Of a stretch of DNA of 64,000 nucleotides, positions 8,798-17,108 are shown one piece after another. Position 1 is the first letter of the stretch. The number at the start of each line of letters is the position of its first letter. Both the position numbers and the translations under genes were made by a program. Below the pieces are notes generated by a model. The model searched no databases, was not told where the DNA came from, and saw only the letters and a list, made by a program, of their open reading frames with translations. Where the stretch lies: positions 1 through 64,000 of the forward strand of contig NZ_JAYGIG010000012.1 in the NCBI RefSeq assembly GCF_034932105.1, written 5' to 3'. Source of the stretch: Leptothoe sp034932105. Lineage in GTDB: Bacteria; Cyanobacteriota; Cyanobacteriia; Phormidesmidales; Phormidesmidaceae.

Positions 8798-10415
8798 TGA
8801 TATCCCCCTCCGATTGTTTCAGTCCCAGCTGATCAAACCCACTCTTTAGCACCAGCTTAGTATCGATTGAACCCACTTCAATATCTGCTTTCAGTAACTC
8901 TATCAAACAACGCTGTCTGAGCAATCGCTGAACCCTGAGGTGCTTACCCGGCTTAACCTTTGTCCGGGTATAAATCATACAAATCTCTTCCGAGAAGGAT
9001 TCCACCCCCACAATACAAGTGGGCTCCAGAATGTCATCCTCTGCTTCACACAGTTCCGCCCCTACCCGGCCAATGATCTCAAACGCCTTTTCCGGATCAA
9101 CCTCATAGGTGATCGACACCTCCACCGCCGCATCGACTGGATGCTTGGAATAGTTCACAATCGACCCAATATCACCATTTCTCAAAATCTGAACCTGGCC
9201 ATTGGGATGCAAAATCCGGGTAGTTCGTAGTTCGATGGACTGTACCGTACCCTGGGCATCTCCCGTCTCAATAAAGTCACCAACAAGATAATAATCCTCA
9301 AATAAAATAAAAAAGCCACTGACCAAATCCGTCACCAGCTTCTGTGCCCCCAGACCGACTGTGATACCAACAATTCCAGCCCCTGTCAAAATGGGAGCTG
9401 GATCAATATTGAGTACTTTTAAGATGAACAGGGCTGTCCCAAAATAAATCACATACCTGAGTGAACTCACAACCAGCGGCATAATCGTTACCCGCCGTTG
9501 ATAGACCGCAGCCGAAGTGTCAGCCGTCGATAGCAAAGTCTCTGAAACCACCAGCTGCATAATGTTGGTAGCCAAGCGCCCCAAAAAGATTAAGGCAATG
9601 ATCTGAACTGCCTGCACCCCATAGTCGGCCAAGTTAGCAATCAAAGAAATTTGCCCCACCATCAGCATGGCCATATAGAGCCAAACCACATACTCTAAAC
9701 AGCGTTTCAGAAATGGCACTAAATGCTGCAGCTGTCCATAGAACCGAAACCAGTTGTGGGGGGTAGAATACTTTTCGCTTAGGGCATCGAGACTATCAAC
9801 AACAACTGCAACTGACTTGTAAACAACGACGCCAATAGAGATGATGAGATAAACTCGCCAGATTGTATATAAATAAGGGGAAACCTGCTCCGGCAAGTGC
9901 AAAAAACGAGCACACCAAATCAGGGAGAGTAACCACATCCCCGTACTCACCACAGCTCCTAGGGCATCAAACAGTTGGTCAATACTGTCATCATTGACCG
10001 TAATCTGTTCTATCTGCTTAGCAAAGCGGCTAACTCGCTCCAACAACCGTCGCAACGGTCGTTGCAAAATCCCCACCAGTACCAAAATACATATACTTTT
10101 GCCCACCCCTGCAAACAAACCGAGCCATATCGATCGGGGTGTATTTTGAATCAGGGACAGCGTGTACGTATCGGGCTGTTCCCCTTGGAGCAAGATCCAG
10201 CTGTTAAAACCTACCGTCAAAAGCAGCAGCAAAAAACCTGAGATCAGAGCAGCTCCTAGCACATTCTGCCGTAATGATTGCAAACCACTGTCATCCAATC
10301 GCAGGGGCGTCACCTGCAAAACCTGACGGGCTCCCCAATTAAAAAAGAAGTATAAAAAACAACAAAGCAGAACAATAAACGTTAGCTCAATAGAAAGTAA
10401 TACAAATGTAGCCAT
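8790..10415 (-). CDS. Mechanosensitive ion channel, MscS family
   Basis: A 541-residue MscS-like channel, first gene of a two-gene operon with the LtrA gene. Several N-terminal helices (residues about 1-290) precede the pore region: ILTGAGIVGITVGLGAQKLV (about 335-355) is the Gly/Ala-rich TM3, followed by the beta domain with FFILFEDYYLVGDFIETGD. The C-terminal alpha/beta cytoplasmic cage follows, including EVSITYEVDPEKAFEIIG. The protein should open under membrane tension and release ions during hypo-osmotic shock. It is longer than E. coli MscS (286 residues) because of extra N-terminal helices, as in many cyanobacterial homologues. Confidence 0.92.
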   Translation of the reverse strand: MATFVLLSIELTFIVLLCCFLYFFFNWGARQVLQVTPLRLDDSGLQSLRQNVLGAALISGFLLLLLTVGFNSWILLQGEQPDTYTLSLIQNTPRSIWLGLFAGVGKSICILVLVGILQRPLRRLLERVSRFAKQIEQITVNDDSIDQLFDALGAVVSTGMWLLSLIWCARFLHLPEQVSPYLYTIWRVYLIISIGVVVYKSVAVVVDSLDALSEKYSTPHNWFRFYGQLQHLVPFLKRCLEYVVWLYMAMLMVGQISLIANLADYGVQAVQIIALIFLGRLATNIMQLVVSETLLSTADTSAAVYQRRVTIMPLVVSSLRYVIYFGTALFILKVLNIDPAPILTGAGIVGITVGLGAQKLVTDLVSGFFILFEDYYLVGDFIETGDAQGTVQSIELRTTRILHPNGQVQILRNGDIGSIVNYSKHPVDAAVEVSITYEVDPEKAFEIIGRVGAELCEAEDDILEPTCIVGVESFSEEICMIYTRTKVKPGKHLRVQRLLRQRCLIELLKADIEVGSIDTKLVLKSGFDQLGLKQSEGDING

Positions 10416-10797
10416 GACCTAACGGCCTCGCTGATGGGCAAGTAGCAGATGGAACTAGCAATTTTCCCATGGCTTGATACCCTAGGGAATGATTATACGC
10501 ACCTTCCAAAATTTGCTCATTCCCTAGCAACGGTGGCTAAGGTTCTAGTTGATTTAAAGGTGATATAAATTGGGGCCGTTGCTGAGTTACGCGGTTAATT
10601 GTATGGGATCTACCTCACCCCACAGCCCTTTCCAGGAGGGAGCGAAGTAAAAAAGATCAGAAGAAGTTCACCGTTATTGAGTATTGAGAATGCTCCCACT
10701 GTGGGAGCTGTTAGGCTAATCCTATTGGGGGGAACCTTGAAAACACAACTTAAATAATGTCAATTAAGTTAGTGGATCAATCGATATCTTCGAATCA
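10416..10797. other. Intergenic region, 382 bp, divergent promoters
   Basis: Separates the divergent MscS and cysteine-hydrolase genes and must contain both promoters. A C-rich then G-rich stretch near 10612-10645 (CACCCCACAGCCC, CCAGGAGGGAG) weakly resembles the hairpin module repeated after por, but is too diverged to call a copy. Confidence 0.5.
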
Positions 10798-11421
10798 ATG
10801 AATCCAAATGATACTGCTTTACTATTAATCGGATTTCAAAATGATTACTATGCCCCAGACGGTATCCTGAACGGAGTTGTGGAAGCATCTGCCAAAGCTA
10901 GCAATACCGTTGTTAATACTATTAAACTGATAGAACAACTGGTCGAAACACCGGTTTTGATTATTTCTGCCCCCATTTTCTTTACGGAAGGTTATGAAGA
11001 ACTGGTGGACCCGGTCGGGATCTTAAATACAATTAAGGAAGTGGGCGCTTTTCAGGCAAGTGGGAAAGGCTCCCAAACCATTGAAGAGCTCAGCCCTTTT
11101 CAAGATAAGATTTTAGAAGTGCCGGGAAAACGAGGCTTGAACGCGTTCGTAAACACTAACTTGGCCACTACACTACAGCAAAGAGGCATTCGAAATCTAG
11201 TTTTAGCGGGTGCGGTTACATCCATTTGCATTGACTCCACCGGACGCTCGGCCTATGAACAGGGTTATAATGTAATTGTGTTGAGCGATTGTATTTCTGC
11301 TCGCACCATATTTGAGCAGGAATTCTACGTTGAGAATATTTTTCCGCTGTATGCAAAGACACTGGAATCGGTAGAGCTTTTGGGACAGCTAGATCTAGGC
11401 TCATGTACTCAGCCTTCGTGA
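10798..11421 (+). CDS. Isochorismatase-like cysteine hydrolase
   Basis: A 207-residue alpha/beta hydrolase of the isochorismatase/nicotinamidase superfamily. The catalytic triad is visible: Asp16 in GFQNDYY, Lys111 in PGKRGLNAF and Cys144 in GAVTSICIDSTGRSAYEQGY, with the characteristic cis-peptide context. Members hydrolyse nicotinamide, isochorismate, N-carbamoyl amines or related amides; the substrate cannot be settled here. The metal-binding motif of true nicotinamidases (DxHxxxH) is not evident. Nine bases separate its stop from the next start, so it is co-transcribed with a histidine kinase, an unusual pairing. Confidence 0.85.
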   Translation: MNPNDTALLLIGFQNDYYAPDGILNGVVEASAKASNTVVNTIKLIEQLVETPVLIISAPIFFTEGYEELVDPVGILNTIKEVGAFQASGKGSQTIEELSPFQDKILEVPGKRGLNAFVNTNLATTLQQRGIRNLVLAGAVTSICIDSTGRSAYEQGYNVIVLSDCISARTIFEQEFYVENIFPLYAKTLESVELLGQLDLGSCTQPS

Positions 11422-11430
11422 TAAACTCCT

Positions 11431-12798
11431 ATGCAAGAGCACGATATGTCTAACGAGCTACACACGCAGATTCAGTATCGCCTAATTGAAAAGCTGACTG
11501 AATCAGAGCGGCGGTATCGCGAACTGGTAGAAAGCTTACGGGAAATTGTATTTGAGTGCGATCGCAACGGCTGTCTCATTTTCCTAAATAAAGCCTGGAC
11601 AGAAATCCTGGGATATTCCAAGCAAGAAGCCCTGACGCAATCGTTAGGAGACTTTATCCTGGAAGCCGATAGAATAGCTTGGCAAGCTGCCCTGCAGCAA
11701 CAAATAGAAAGTAGTTTAGAGCTGCGCTTTAAGCACCAAACCGGAGTAGTCCTGTGGCTAGAATTGGCGCTCAGATTTAGCTCAGATGCTAAAATCACCG
11801 GCTCACTAAATAATGTTACGGAGCGAAAAAAAGCTGAAATACTCCTTAAGCAAGCCAATGAGCAACTAGAGCACAGGGTTCAAATTCGAACCCGTGAGCT
11901 CAGTCAAGCCAATGAACAGCTGATCACCACCCTGAAGAAGCTTCAGCAGGCTCAAGGATGGCTGATACAGCAGGAGAAAATGTCGAGTTTAGGGCAGATG
12001 GTGGCAGGTGTTGCCCATGAAATCAATAACCCGCTCAGTTTTATCCATGGCAACCTCGAACATATTCAAAACTATATCCAAGATTTAATCGGGCTGGTGC
12101 AGCAGTATCAGGCCTACTGTCCCTGTCCGGCCCCCGTAATTCGAGCAGAAGCCGAAAGGATAGATCTCGATTTTATTTTGGCAGATCTGCCCAAGATTTT
12201 ATCATCCATGAAAATGGGGAGCGATCGCATCTGCGAAATTGTTCTATCCCTACGTAACTTTTCACATCTGAATGAATCTGGAATCAAAGCAGTCAATATT
12301 CACAATGAGTTAGACAATACTCTCATCATCCTCAATCATCGGCTTAAGGCAAATCCAAAACGATCGGCTATTCAAGTGATCAAAGAGTGTGCAGACGATC
12401 TATTTCCCGTCGAATGCTATGCCGGTCTGTTGAACCAAGTTTTCATGAATATCCTGGCCAATGCCATTGATGCCATTGACGACGTGGAGCGAGAAGCTGA
12501 CCCCCAGCAGTTGGTAAAAGAGGGGGGGCATATCACGTTAAGAACCTCTCTGATGGACTCGAAATGGGTTCGAATCTCGATTTCTGATACGGGTTCTGGC
12601 ATCCCTTTAGCGGTTCAGCCACAGATCTTCAATCCATTTTTCACGACTAAATCTGTTGGGAAAGGAACTGGGATGGGTCTGGCCATCAGCTATCAAATTG
12701 TTACGGAACGACACGGCGGGAAACTAGAGTGTTTTTCGTCTCCGGGGAAGGGAACAGAATTTGTCATTCAGATTCCGCTTCAACAGACTGTTATTTGA
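11431..12798 (+). CDS. PAS-domain sensor histidine kinase
   Basis: A 455-residue soluble histidine kinase. A PAS domain spans about residues 27-135 (FECDRNGCLIFLNKAWTEIL), followed by a coiled coil (about 135-185). The HisKA helix has the phosphoacceptor His196 in VAGVAHEINNPLS. The ATPase domain shows the N box NILANAIDAID, the G1 box SISDTGSGIP, the F box FNPFFTTKSVGKGTGMGL and a G2-like end. It has no membrane segment or receiver, so the signal is probably cytoplasmic and sensed by the PAS fold. No response regulator is adjacent. It follows the cysteine hydrolase by nine bases, and an alternative ATG lies at 11446. The truncated kinase at 34484 is a close relative in its core. Confidence 0.92.
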   Translation: MQEHDMSNELHTQIQYRLIEKLTESERRYRELVESLREIVFECDRNGCLIFLNKAWTEILGYSKQEALTQSLGDFILEADRIAWQAALQQQIESSLELRFKHQTGVVLWLELALRFSSDAKITGSLNNVTERKKAEILLKQANEQLEHRVQIRTRELSQANEQLITTLKKLQQAQGWLIQQEKMSSLGQMVAGVAHEINNPLSFIHGNLEHIQNYIQDLIGLVQQYQAYCPCPAPVIRAEAERIDLDFILADLPKILSSMKMGSDRICEIVLSLRNFSHLNESGIKAVNIHNELDNTLIILNHRLKANPKRSAIQVIKECADDLFPVECYAGLLNQVFMNILANAIDAIDDVEREADPQQLVKEGGHITLRTSLMDSKWVRISISDTGSGIPLAVQPQIFNPFFTTKSVGKGTGMGLAISYQIVTERHGGKLECFSSPGKGTEFVIQIPLQQTVI

Positions 12799-12916
12799 TG
12801 GGAAATACTTGTATTCCCCCCTATCCTGCCCTGCAAAACTCTAGCCCATGACCAGGCACCAAAAGAACTACAACCAGCAGCTGAATGATTCAGCCACCTA
12901 TGTCCCAAACCGTTGA

Positions 12917-13579
12917 TCACACTAGCTTCTTCACTACGGCCAATACATCCTGGGGCTCAGCTCGCTGGGTATAGTCTGCCTCAGCAAATGCGTAGCGAAT
13001 GTGGCCTGACGAGTCTATGACATAGGTGGCGGGCAAGGGTAGTTCATAGCTATCGTCACCATTATTAGTGGGAATATCAATCCCAAAGCCCTGGTACAGT
13101 GGTTGCAGAGATGCATGCAGGGTAAACACTAGACCATATTGGCGTGACACTTTGTTACCCACATCGCTCAGAACAGAAAACTCTAAGCTATGCTTCTCAG
13201 TGACGCTGAGGGAATGATCCGGCAGCTCTGGGGAAATGGCAACCAGGGTGGCACCAGATTGTTTAAACTCAGGCAACAGATTCTGGAACGCCCGCAGCTC
13301 AAGATTACAATAGGGGCACCACTCACCCCGATAGAAGTTGATGACCACTGGACCTTGAGTCAGCAGTTCACTCAGACGAACGGACCGGCCAGTGGCATCG
13401 GGCAGTTCAAAATCAGGCGCAGTGTCGCCCACGGTCAGTACCTGGTTAGAAATACCTGAGGCTTCTAGGGCATCGGTGGCCGCTGCCATCGTGTCTTGAA
13501 CGTCCTGGGAAACCTGTTGCTGAAAGCCTGCTCGGTAATCTGCCAGTTGTTCTGCCAGGGAATCGGTAGCTGTCGTCAT
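12917..13579 (-). CDS. Peroxiredoxin-like (AhpC/TSA) protein
   Basis: A 220-residue thioredoxin-fold protein of the peroxiredoxin-like group. After an N-terminal helical region (1-50) comes VGDTAPDFELPDATGRSVRL, then VVINFYRGEWCPYCNLELRAF, where the first Cys of WCPYC takes the place of the peroxidatic cysteine and the second gives a CxxC-type pair. It ends with FAEADYTQRAEP, the segment found in other members of this group. It would reduce peroxides, using thioredoxin or glutaredoxin as donor; the substrate is untested. It is a single gene with no partner adjacent and normal length. Confidence 0.85.
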   Translation of the reverse strand: MTTATDSLAEQLADYRAGFQQQVSQDVQDTMAAATDALEASGISNQVLTVGDTAPDFELPDATGRSVRLSELLTQGPVVINFYRGEWCPYCNLELRAFQNLLPEFKQSGATLVAISPELPDHSLSVTEKHSLEFSVLSDVGNKVSRQYGLVFTLHASLQPLYQGFGIDIPTNNGDDSYELPLPATYVIDSSGHIRYAFAEADYTQRAEPQDVLAVVKKLV

Positions 13580-13704
13580 GGGAATAGGCCTCTAGTAGAT
13601 TGGCTTTGTTCGAAATTCTAGAACAACCATATCTACTTTAGATTAAAGTTGGCTGAGAGATTTGGATGACATGGGCTAGCAGTCATGACATCAACTGACT
13701 CAAA

Positions 13705-13750
13705 AAAATACTGTTGCAGATTTCCCTAGGGAAATCTGCAACAGTATTTT
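13705..13750 (-). terminator. Rho-independent terminator of the PEP-CTERM gene
   Basis: A 22-bp perfect inverted repeat with a two-base loop (core TTGCAGATTTCCC), bounded by A's on the left, which read as a T tract on the reverse strand. It lies 70 bases beyond the stop of the reverse-strand PEP-CTERM gene; the symmetric T's on the right could also end forward transcripts. Confidence 0.9.
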
Positions 13751-13820
13751 ATTTAAAGCTTTACAGCTTGATCCATGCTGAGATCAGCAACACGTTGTCT
13801 CAAAATGGCTCAAAATAAGG

Positions 13821-14513
13821 TTACTTTTTCCGACGGGTGGTCGCCATTGCCCCCAGTCCTGTCAGCACAAAAGCCGCTGTGGTTGCCGGTTCAGGCACCT
13901 GAATAGGGATCTCATCAGGCTCGGTAGGTGGCTCTAAGGTTGGCGGTTCAATCACTGGCTGTACACCCAAGACATCAAAGGCCCACCTATTGGTGCGGCT
14001 GTTGCCAGTAAAGTCACAAAAAGCGCTGTCCGCAGCACATCTTGAGAAATTTCCAGTAAAGTTGCCTGTCTGGCCAAATCCATCGGCCAGGTTGGTGCTG
14101 TTGGTAAAATTGCCATACTGGGTCAACGAGACCGTATAGTTACCAGCTGCCAGAATTACCTTTAGAAAACTATCGTAGGCCTGGTTTGTGGCAGGATCCT
14201 TCAGCACGGTGCCCGATTTATCGTCATCATTGGCAAATAGCCGATTGCCGGTGGCATCAAACAGGTTCAACACAGGGTCAAACCCACCTGCTGCAATGGG
14301 GGTGCCATCGGCTTGGGTGCCACCGCCATAGGAATAGGTTCTGAGGGTAACCGTGGACTCCTTGTCTACGCTGAAATCAAACAGCTGTACGCCAGAGTCT
14401 TGGACGAAGCTGCCACGAAGAGAGAAATCTGCAGCATGAGCTGTCCCGCTTGTACCTAGGGCGGCCACCATCGCACCAGTGATCACGCCCATGAGGGTTG
14501 ACAATGGTTTCAT
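13821..14513 (-). CDS. PEP-CTERM sorted protein with DVUA0089-type domain
   Basis: A 230-residue secreted protein. Residues about 1-27 form a signal peptide ending in HAA. The central region (LRGSFVQDSGVQLFDFSV, then NLFDATGNRLFANDDD) resembles the DVUA0089/pre-peptidase-like beta-sandwich. The C-terminus carries the PEP-CTERM sorting signal: VPEPAT, a hydrophobic helix, then the basic tail TTRRKK. Family knowledge says such proteins are cut by exosortase and exported to the cell surface or extracellular matrix. No exosortase gene is in the window. It is monocistronic, with its own strong terminator. Confidence 0.85.
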   Translation of the reverse strand: MKPLSTLMGVITGAMVAALGTSGTAHAADFSLRGSFVQDSGVQLFDFSVDKESTVTLRTYSYGGGTQADGTPIAAGGFDPVLNLFDATGNRLFANDDDKSGTVLKDPATNQAYDSFLKVILAAGNYTVSLTQYGNFTNSTNLADGFGQTGNFTGNFSRCAADSAFCDFTGNSRTNRWAFDVLGVQPVIEPPTLEPPTEPDEIPIQVPEPATTAAFVLTGLGAMATTRRKK

Positions 14514-14961
14514 CGGATATTTCTTAAGGGAAGAACTGTGAAGCGTGTTAACTATTGCTTTGCCGTTTTATAGAAAACTTGCCCGTGGGCCTTTATGACG
14601 GCGTTTGTGCAACAACGGTAGAAATCTGATTAAGAGTGGTAGCGCTGAGCAGCCCTGCTGCACGATATCTGGAGTGACAAGCGGTAGGAGAAGGTCATCT
14701 TCTCTGCTAGAAACAATGCTTTGGGATTTTTGCCCATCTGATATTGACAATGTAGGTAAAAAATCAAATTATCAACAAGATCTGATGCACAACTTCAACA
14801 AGAACTCAATTAACCTCTGTTAGATGTGAAATTCCGCTGAGGTTGCTTCATATTTCTGGAAAACCTTAGGGAAGGTTTGGAATGGGTGACTTTTGATCGA
14901 TCAAACAGCCGCTAAATTTTCGATGGGCTGTCAACCTTCTTAATGCTGGAATGGGTCGGGA
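14514..14961. other. Intergenic region, 448 bp
   Basis: Between the PEP-CTERM gene (promoter side) and the end of the first peptide-binding lipoprotein gene. Two short opposing frames exist (about 60 and 72 codons) but neither has a ribosome site or recognisable sequence. No repeat or RNA was recognised. Confidence 0.55.
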
Positions 14962-16674
14962 TTATGGCCGTTTCCATTGGGCAATATTCCAGGTGTGTAA
15001 GTCCCAGGGGGTGAGGTCGATGCCGGTGAGGCGATTGCTGACGGCGTCAATGTCGGCTCGATGGACAATGGGTAGGACGGCGTAGTCTTCGATCAGGGTG
15101 TCGTTCATTTGGATCAGCAGATTAGCCCGTTTGTTGACATCAAGTTCGGTGGTTGATTGTTGCCAGAGGGCGTCATAGTCAGGATTGCAGTAGCGACTAT
15201 AGTTTTGGCCTGACCAGTTGTTTTCTTTTTGGCTGGCCTCATCACAGGTGTAGGTTTTGAGGTATGCGGCGGGGTCTGGGTTGGTGTTGCCGGTGGCAAA
15301 CATTTGTAGGTCAGCATAGAAGTGCTCCACGGTGTCTTCGCTGGCGGGGTCGCCGGAAAAGTATACTGCCGGGTCGAGGGAGCGGAGCTCGGTGCCCACG
15401 CCGATGGTGGCTAGGTTCTGTTTAATAATTTCCTGGGTCTTTTGTCGGACGGGGTTAGCGGAGGTGACGAAGAGTACCTGCATTTCGGTGCCGTTGCGAT
15501 CGCGAGTCCCATTGCCATTGCTATCCACCCACCCCGCCTGATCCAGTAGCTGGTTGGCCTGGTCCAGATCAAAGCGATAGCTCGTATTGGCTGAGCGATA
15601 GATTTCCGGGGAGACCAAAAAGTTCACCGTCCCCTGACCGGCAGGACCATAGAGCTGTTCGACAATGGTGTCCCGGTCAATGGCCAAGCTGAAGGCCTGA
15701 CGCACCTTGATGTCACTCAAAAACGGATGGGGATACTCTAAACTAGAGCGCTCACCGCTATCAGCGGTCTGGTTGGGATCGGTAAAGTTGAACAAAATGC
15801 GCTCCGCCAAGGAGCCAAAGCTAGTGACAAACTGGCCCTGCCCCCCCGTTTCCAGCTGCTTGAGAATGGGGGCTTCCACCTGAATGTTATAGGCAAAGTC
15901 AGCATCGCCGGTTTGCATCACCGCCCGAGCTGCGGAGGCGGCATCCCCCCCACCTTTAAGTTCAATGCGTTCAAAGGCGAGGGGCTGGCGATAGTGGGGG
16001 TTGGGTTCATACACCACCACATCCCCTGGCTTAAAGGTTGTCACCTGGTAAGGGCCGGTGCCAATGGGCTGCAAATTCGCCGGAGCCGATCGCACATTGG
16101 CTCCATTAAAGTCCTTAAAGGCGTGGGCCGGTAGGATCATCCCCGTCGTGCCGGTAAATACCAGGGACCAGGCGGGATTTGGTGCTTTAAAGGTGATTTT
16201 GACTGTAGTGGGGTCTAGGGCCTCCACCGACTCGATGGTTTCATAGGTGCCCGCCGTCGTGCTACCCACCTCAGGATTGCTCAACAGCTCATAGGTAAAG
16301 GTCACATCCTCGGCGGTGAAGGGGGTGCCGTCTGACCACAGGACATCGGAGCGCAGCTTCCAGGTGACGGCGGTGCCATCGCTGGCCACCCCACCATTTT
16401 CGAGGGAGGGGATTTCGGCGGCCAAAAAGGGTTGCAGGTTACCGGCGGCATCAAAGCTGGCTAGGGGCTCTAGGGTAATGCGGCTGGCTTCTGAATCCTT
16501 GAATCCGTTGGATAGGTGGGGATTGAGAATGGTCGGAGCCTGCCAGTACAGCAGTTTGAGGGTGCTGTCATCGCTGGCGGCATTGGGCTGCGGACTTGGA
16601 GCGGGGCGGCAGGCCCCTAATCCGACCAGCATCCATAAGCAAGGGCCCATTAACCAGCGAGCAGAGTTTTTCAT
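14962..16674 (-). CDS. Peptide ABC transporter substrate-binding lipoprotein (SBP_bac_5), copy 1
   Basis: A periplasmic binding protein of about 570 residues, cluster-C (DppA/OppA type), tethered by a lipid at the Cys of LVGLGAC (about residue 22). NPHLSNGFKDSEASRITLEPLASFD and WKLRSDVLWSDGTPFTAEDV are the family's N-terminal signatures; IKVRQAFSLAIDRDTIVEQLYG is typical of domain III. It should bind oligopeptides or other bulky ligands for import. The start at 16674 (MKNSARWLMG) gives a proper lipoprotein signal; the frame continues 23 codons upstream without one. It has a paralogue at 17109-19007. No permease or ATPase genes are adjacent. Confidence 0.88.
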   Translation of the reverse strand: MKNSARWLMGPCLWMLVGLGACRPAPSPQPNAASDDSTLKLLYWQAPTILNPHLSNGFKDSEASRITLEPLASFDAAGNLQPFLAAEIPSLENGGVASDGTAVTWKLRSDVLWSDGTPFTAEDVTFTYELLSNPEVGSTTAGTYETIESVEALDPTTVKITFKAPNPAWSLVFTGTTGMILPAHAFKDFNGANVRSAPANLQPIGTGPYQVTTFKPGDVVVYEPNPHYRQPLAFERIELKGGGDAASAARAVMQTGDADFAYNIQVEAPILKQLETGGQGQFVTSFGSLAERILFNFTDPNQTADSGERSSLEYPHPFLSDIKVRQAFSLAIDRDTIVEQLYGPAGQGTVNFLVSPEIYRSANTSYRFDLDQANQLLDQAGWVDSNGNGTRDRNGTEMQVLFVTSANPVRQKTQEIIKQNLATIGVGTELRSLDPAVYFSGDPASEDTVEHFYADLQMFATGNTNPDPAAYLKTYTCDEASQKENNWSGQNYSRYCNPDYDALWQQSTTELDVNKRANLLIQMNDTLIEDYAVLPIVHRADIDAVSNRLTGIDLTPWDLHTWNIAQWKRP

Positions 16675-16766
16675 GGCAGCAGTAGGGGGTAAAACCCAAA
16701 AAAATCCCTCATAATTCTGAACTTTTGAGGGAAGTGGCATCATAAGATAATGCGTTAAAGATTTCT

Positions 16767-17075
16767 ATGAAGCAACTTGTTGACTCTTTTTATGGTTGGT
16801 ACCGCGGTGGTTTACGCCATCCCCAATATCGCTGGCTGATTATCTTTGGGACTCTGGCCTATTTATTGAGCCCCATTGATATTTCTCCCGATGTGTTTCC
16901 CATTGTGGGCTGGATTGACGATGGTATTTTGATCACCCTGCTGATTGCGGAGGTCACCCAGCTGCTGCAGGGGGCATTGAATCGTAATGGGGATGAGGAA
17001 CCAGCAGCGGATGAAGCGGTGAGGGAGGATGACGATACGGTGGTGGTGGATGTTGACGCCCAAGAGGTGCCGTAG
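16767..17075 (+). CDS. DUF1232 (YkvA-like) small membrane protein
   Basis: A 102-residue protein with the DUF1232 core: RWLIIFGTLAYLLSPIDISP then DVFPIVGWIDDGILITLLIAEV (about residues 21-62), two helices joined by the conserved SPIDxxPD turn. The C-terminal 35 residues are acidic and probably disordered. Function is unknown. It is the only forward gene between the two paralogous binding-protein genes, starting 93 bases from the start of copy 1 (divergent). Confidence 0.88.
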   Translation: MKQLVDSFYGWYRGGLRHPQYRWLIIFGTLAYLLSPIDISPDVFPIVGWIDDGILITLLIAEVTQLLQGALNRNGDEEPAADEAVREDDDTVVVDVDAQEVP

Positions 17076-17096
17076 GGTGGGCAAGGTACACCCTAC
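17072..17096. terminator. Hairpin after the DUF1232 gene
   Basis: An 8-bp perfect inverted repeat (GTAGGGTG and CACCCTAC) with a nine-base loop overlaps the DUF1232 stop codon and precedes the convergent lipoprotein gene. No T tract follows. A related GTAGGGTGGGCAA string is found inverted at about 50088-50106, so this may be a small dispersed palindrome rather than a true terminator. Confidence 0.4.
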
Positions 17097-17108
17097 CAGA
17101 TGTTGGTT

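Noticed and set aside
11880..11900. ATTCGAACCCGTGAGC, resembling a tRNA T-arm
   Set aside because: It lies inside the coiled-coil codons of the PAS kinase and lacks the rest of a cloverleaf.
14605..14823. 72-codon forward frame in the gap after the PEP-CTERM promoter
   Set aside because: No ribosome site or conserved-looking segment; AT-rich tail typical of chance frames.
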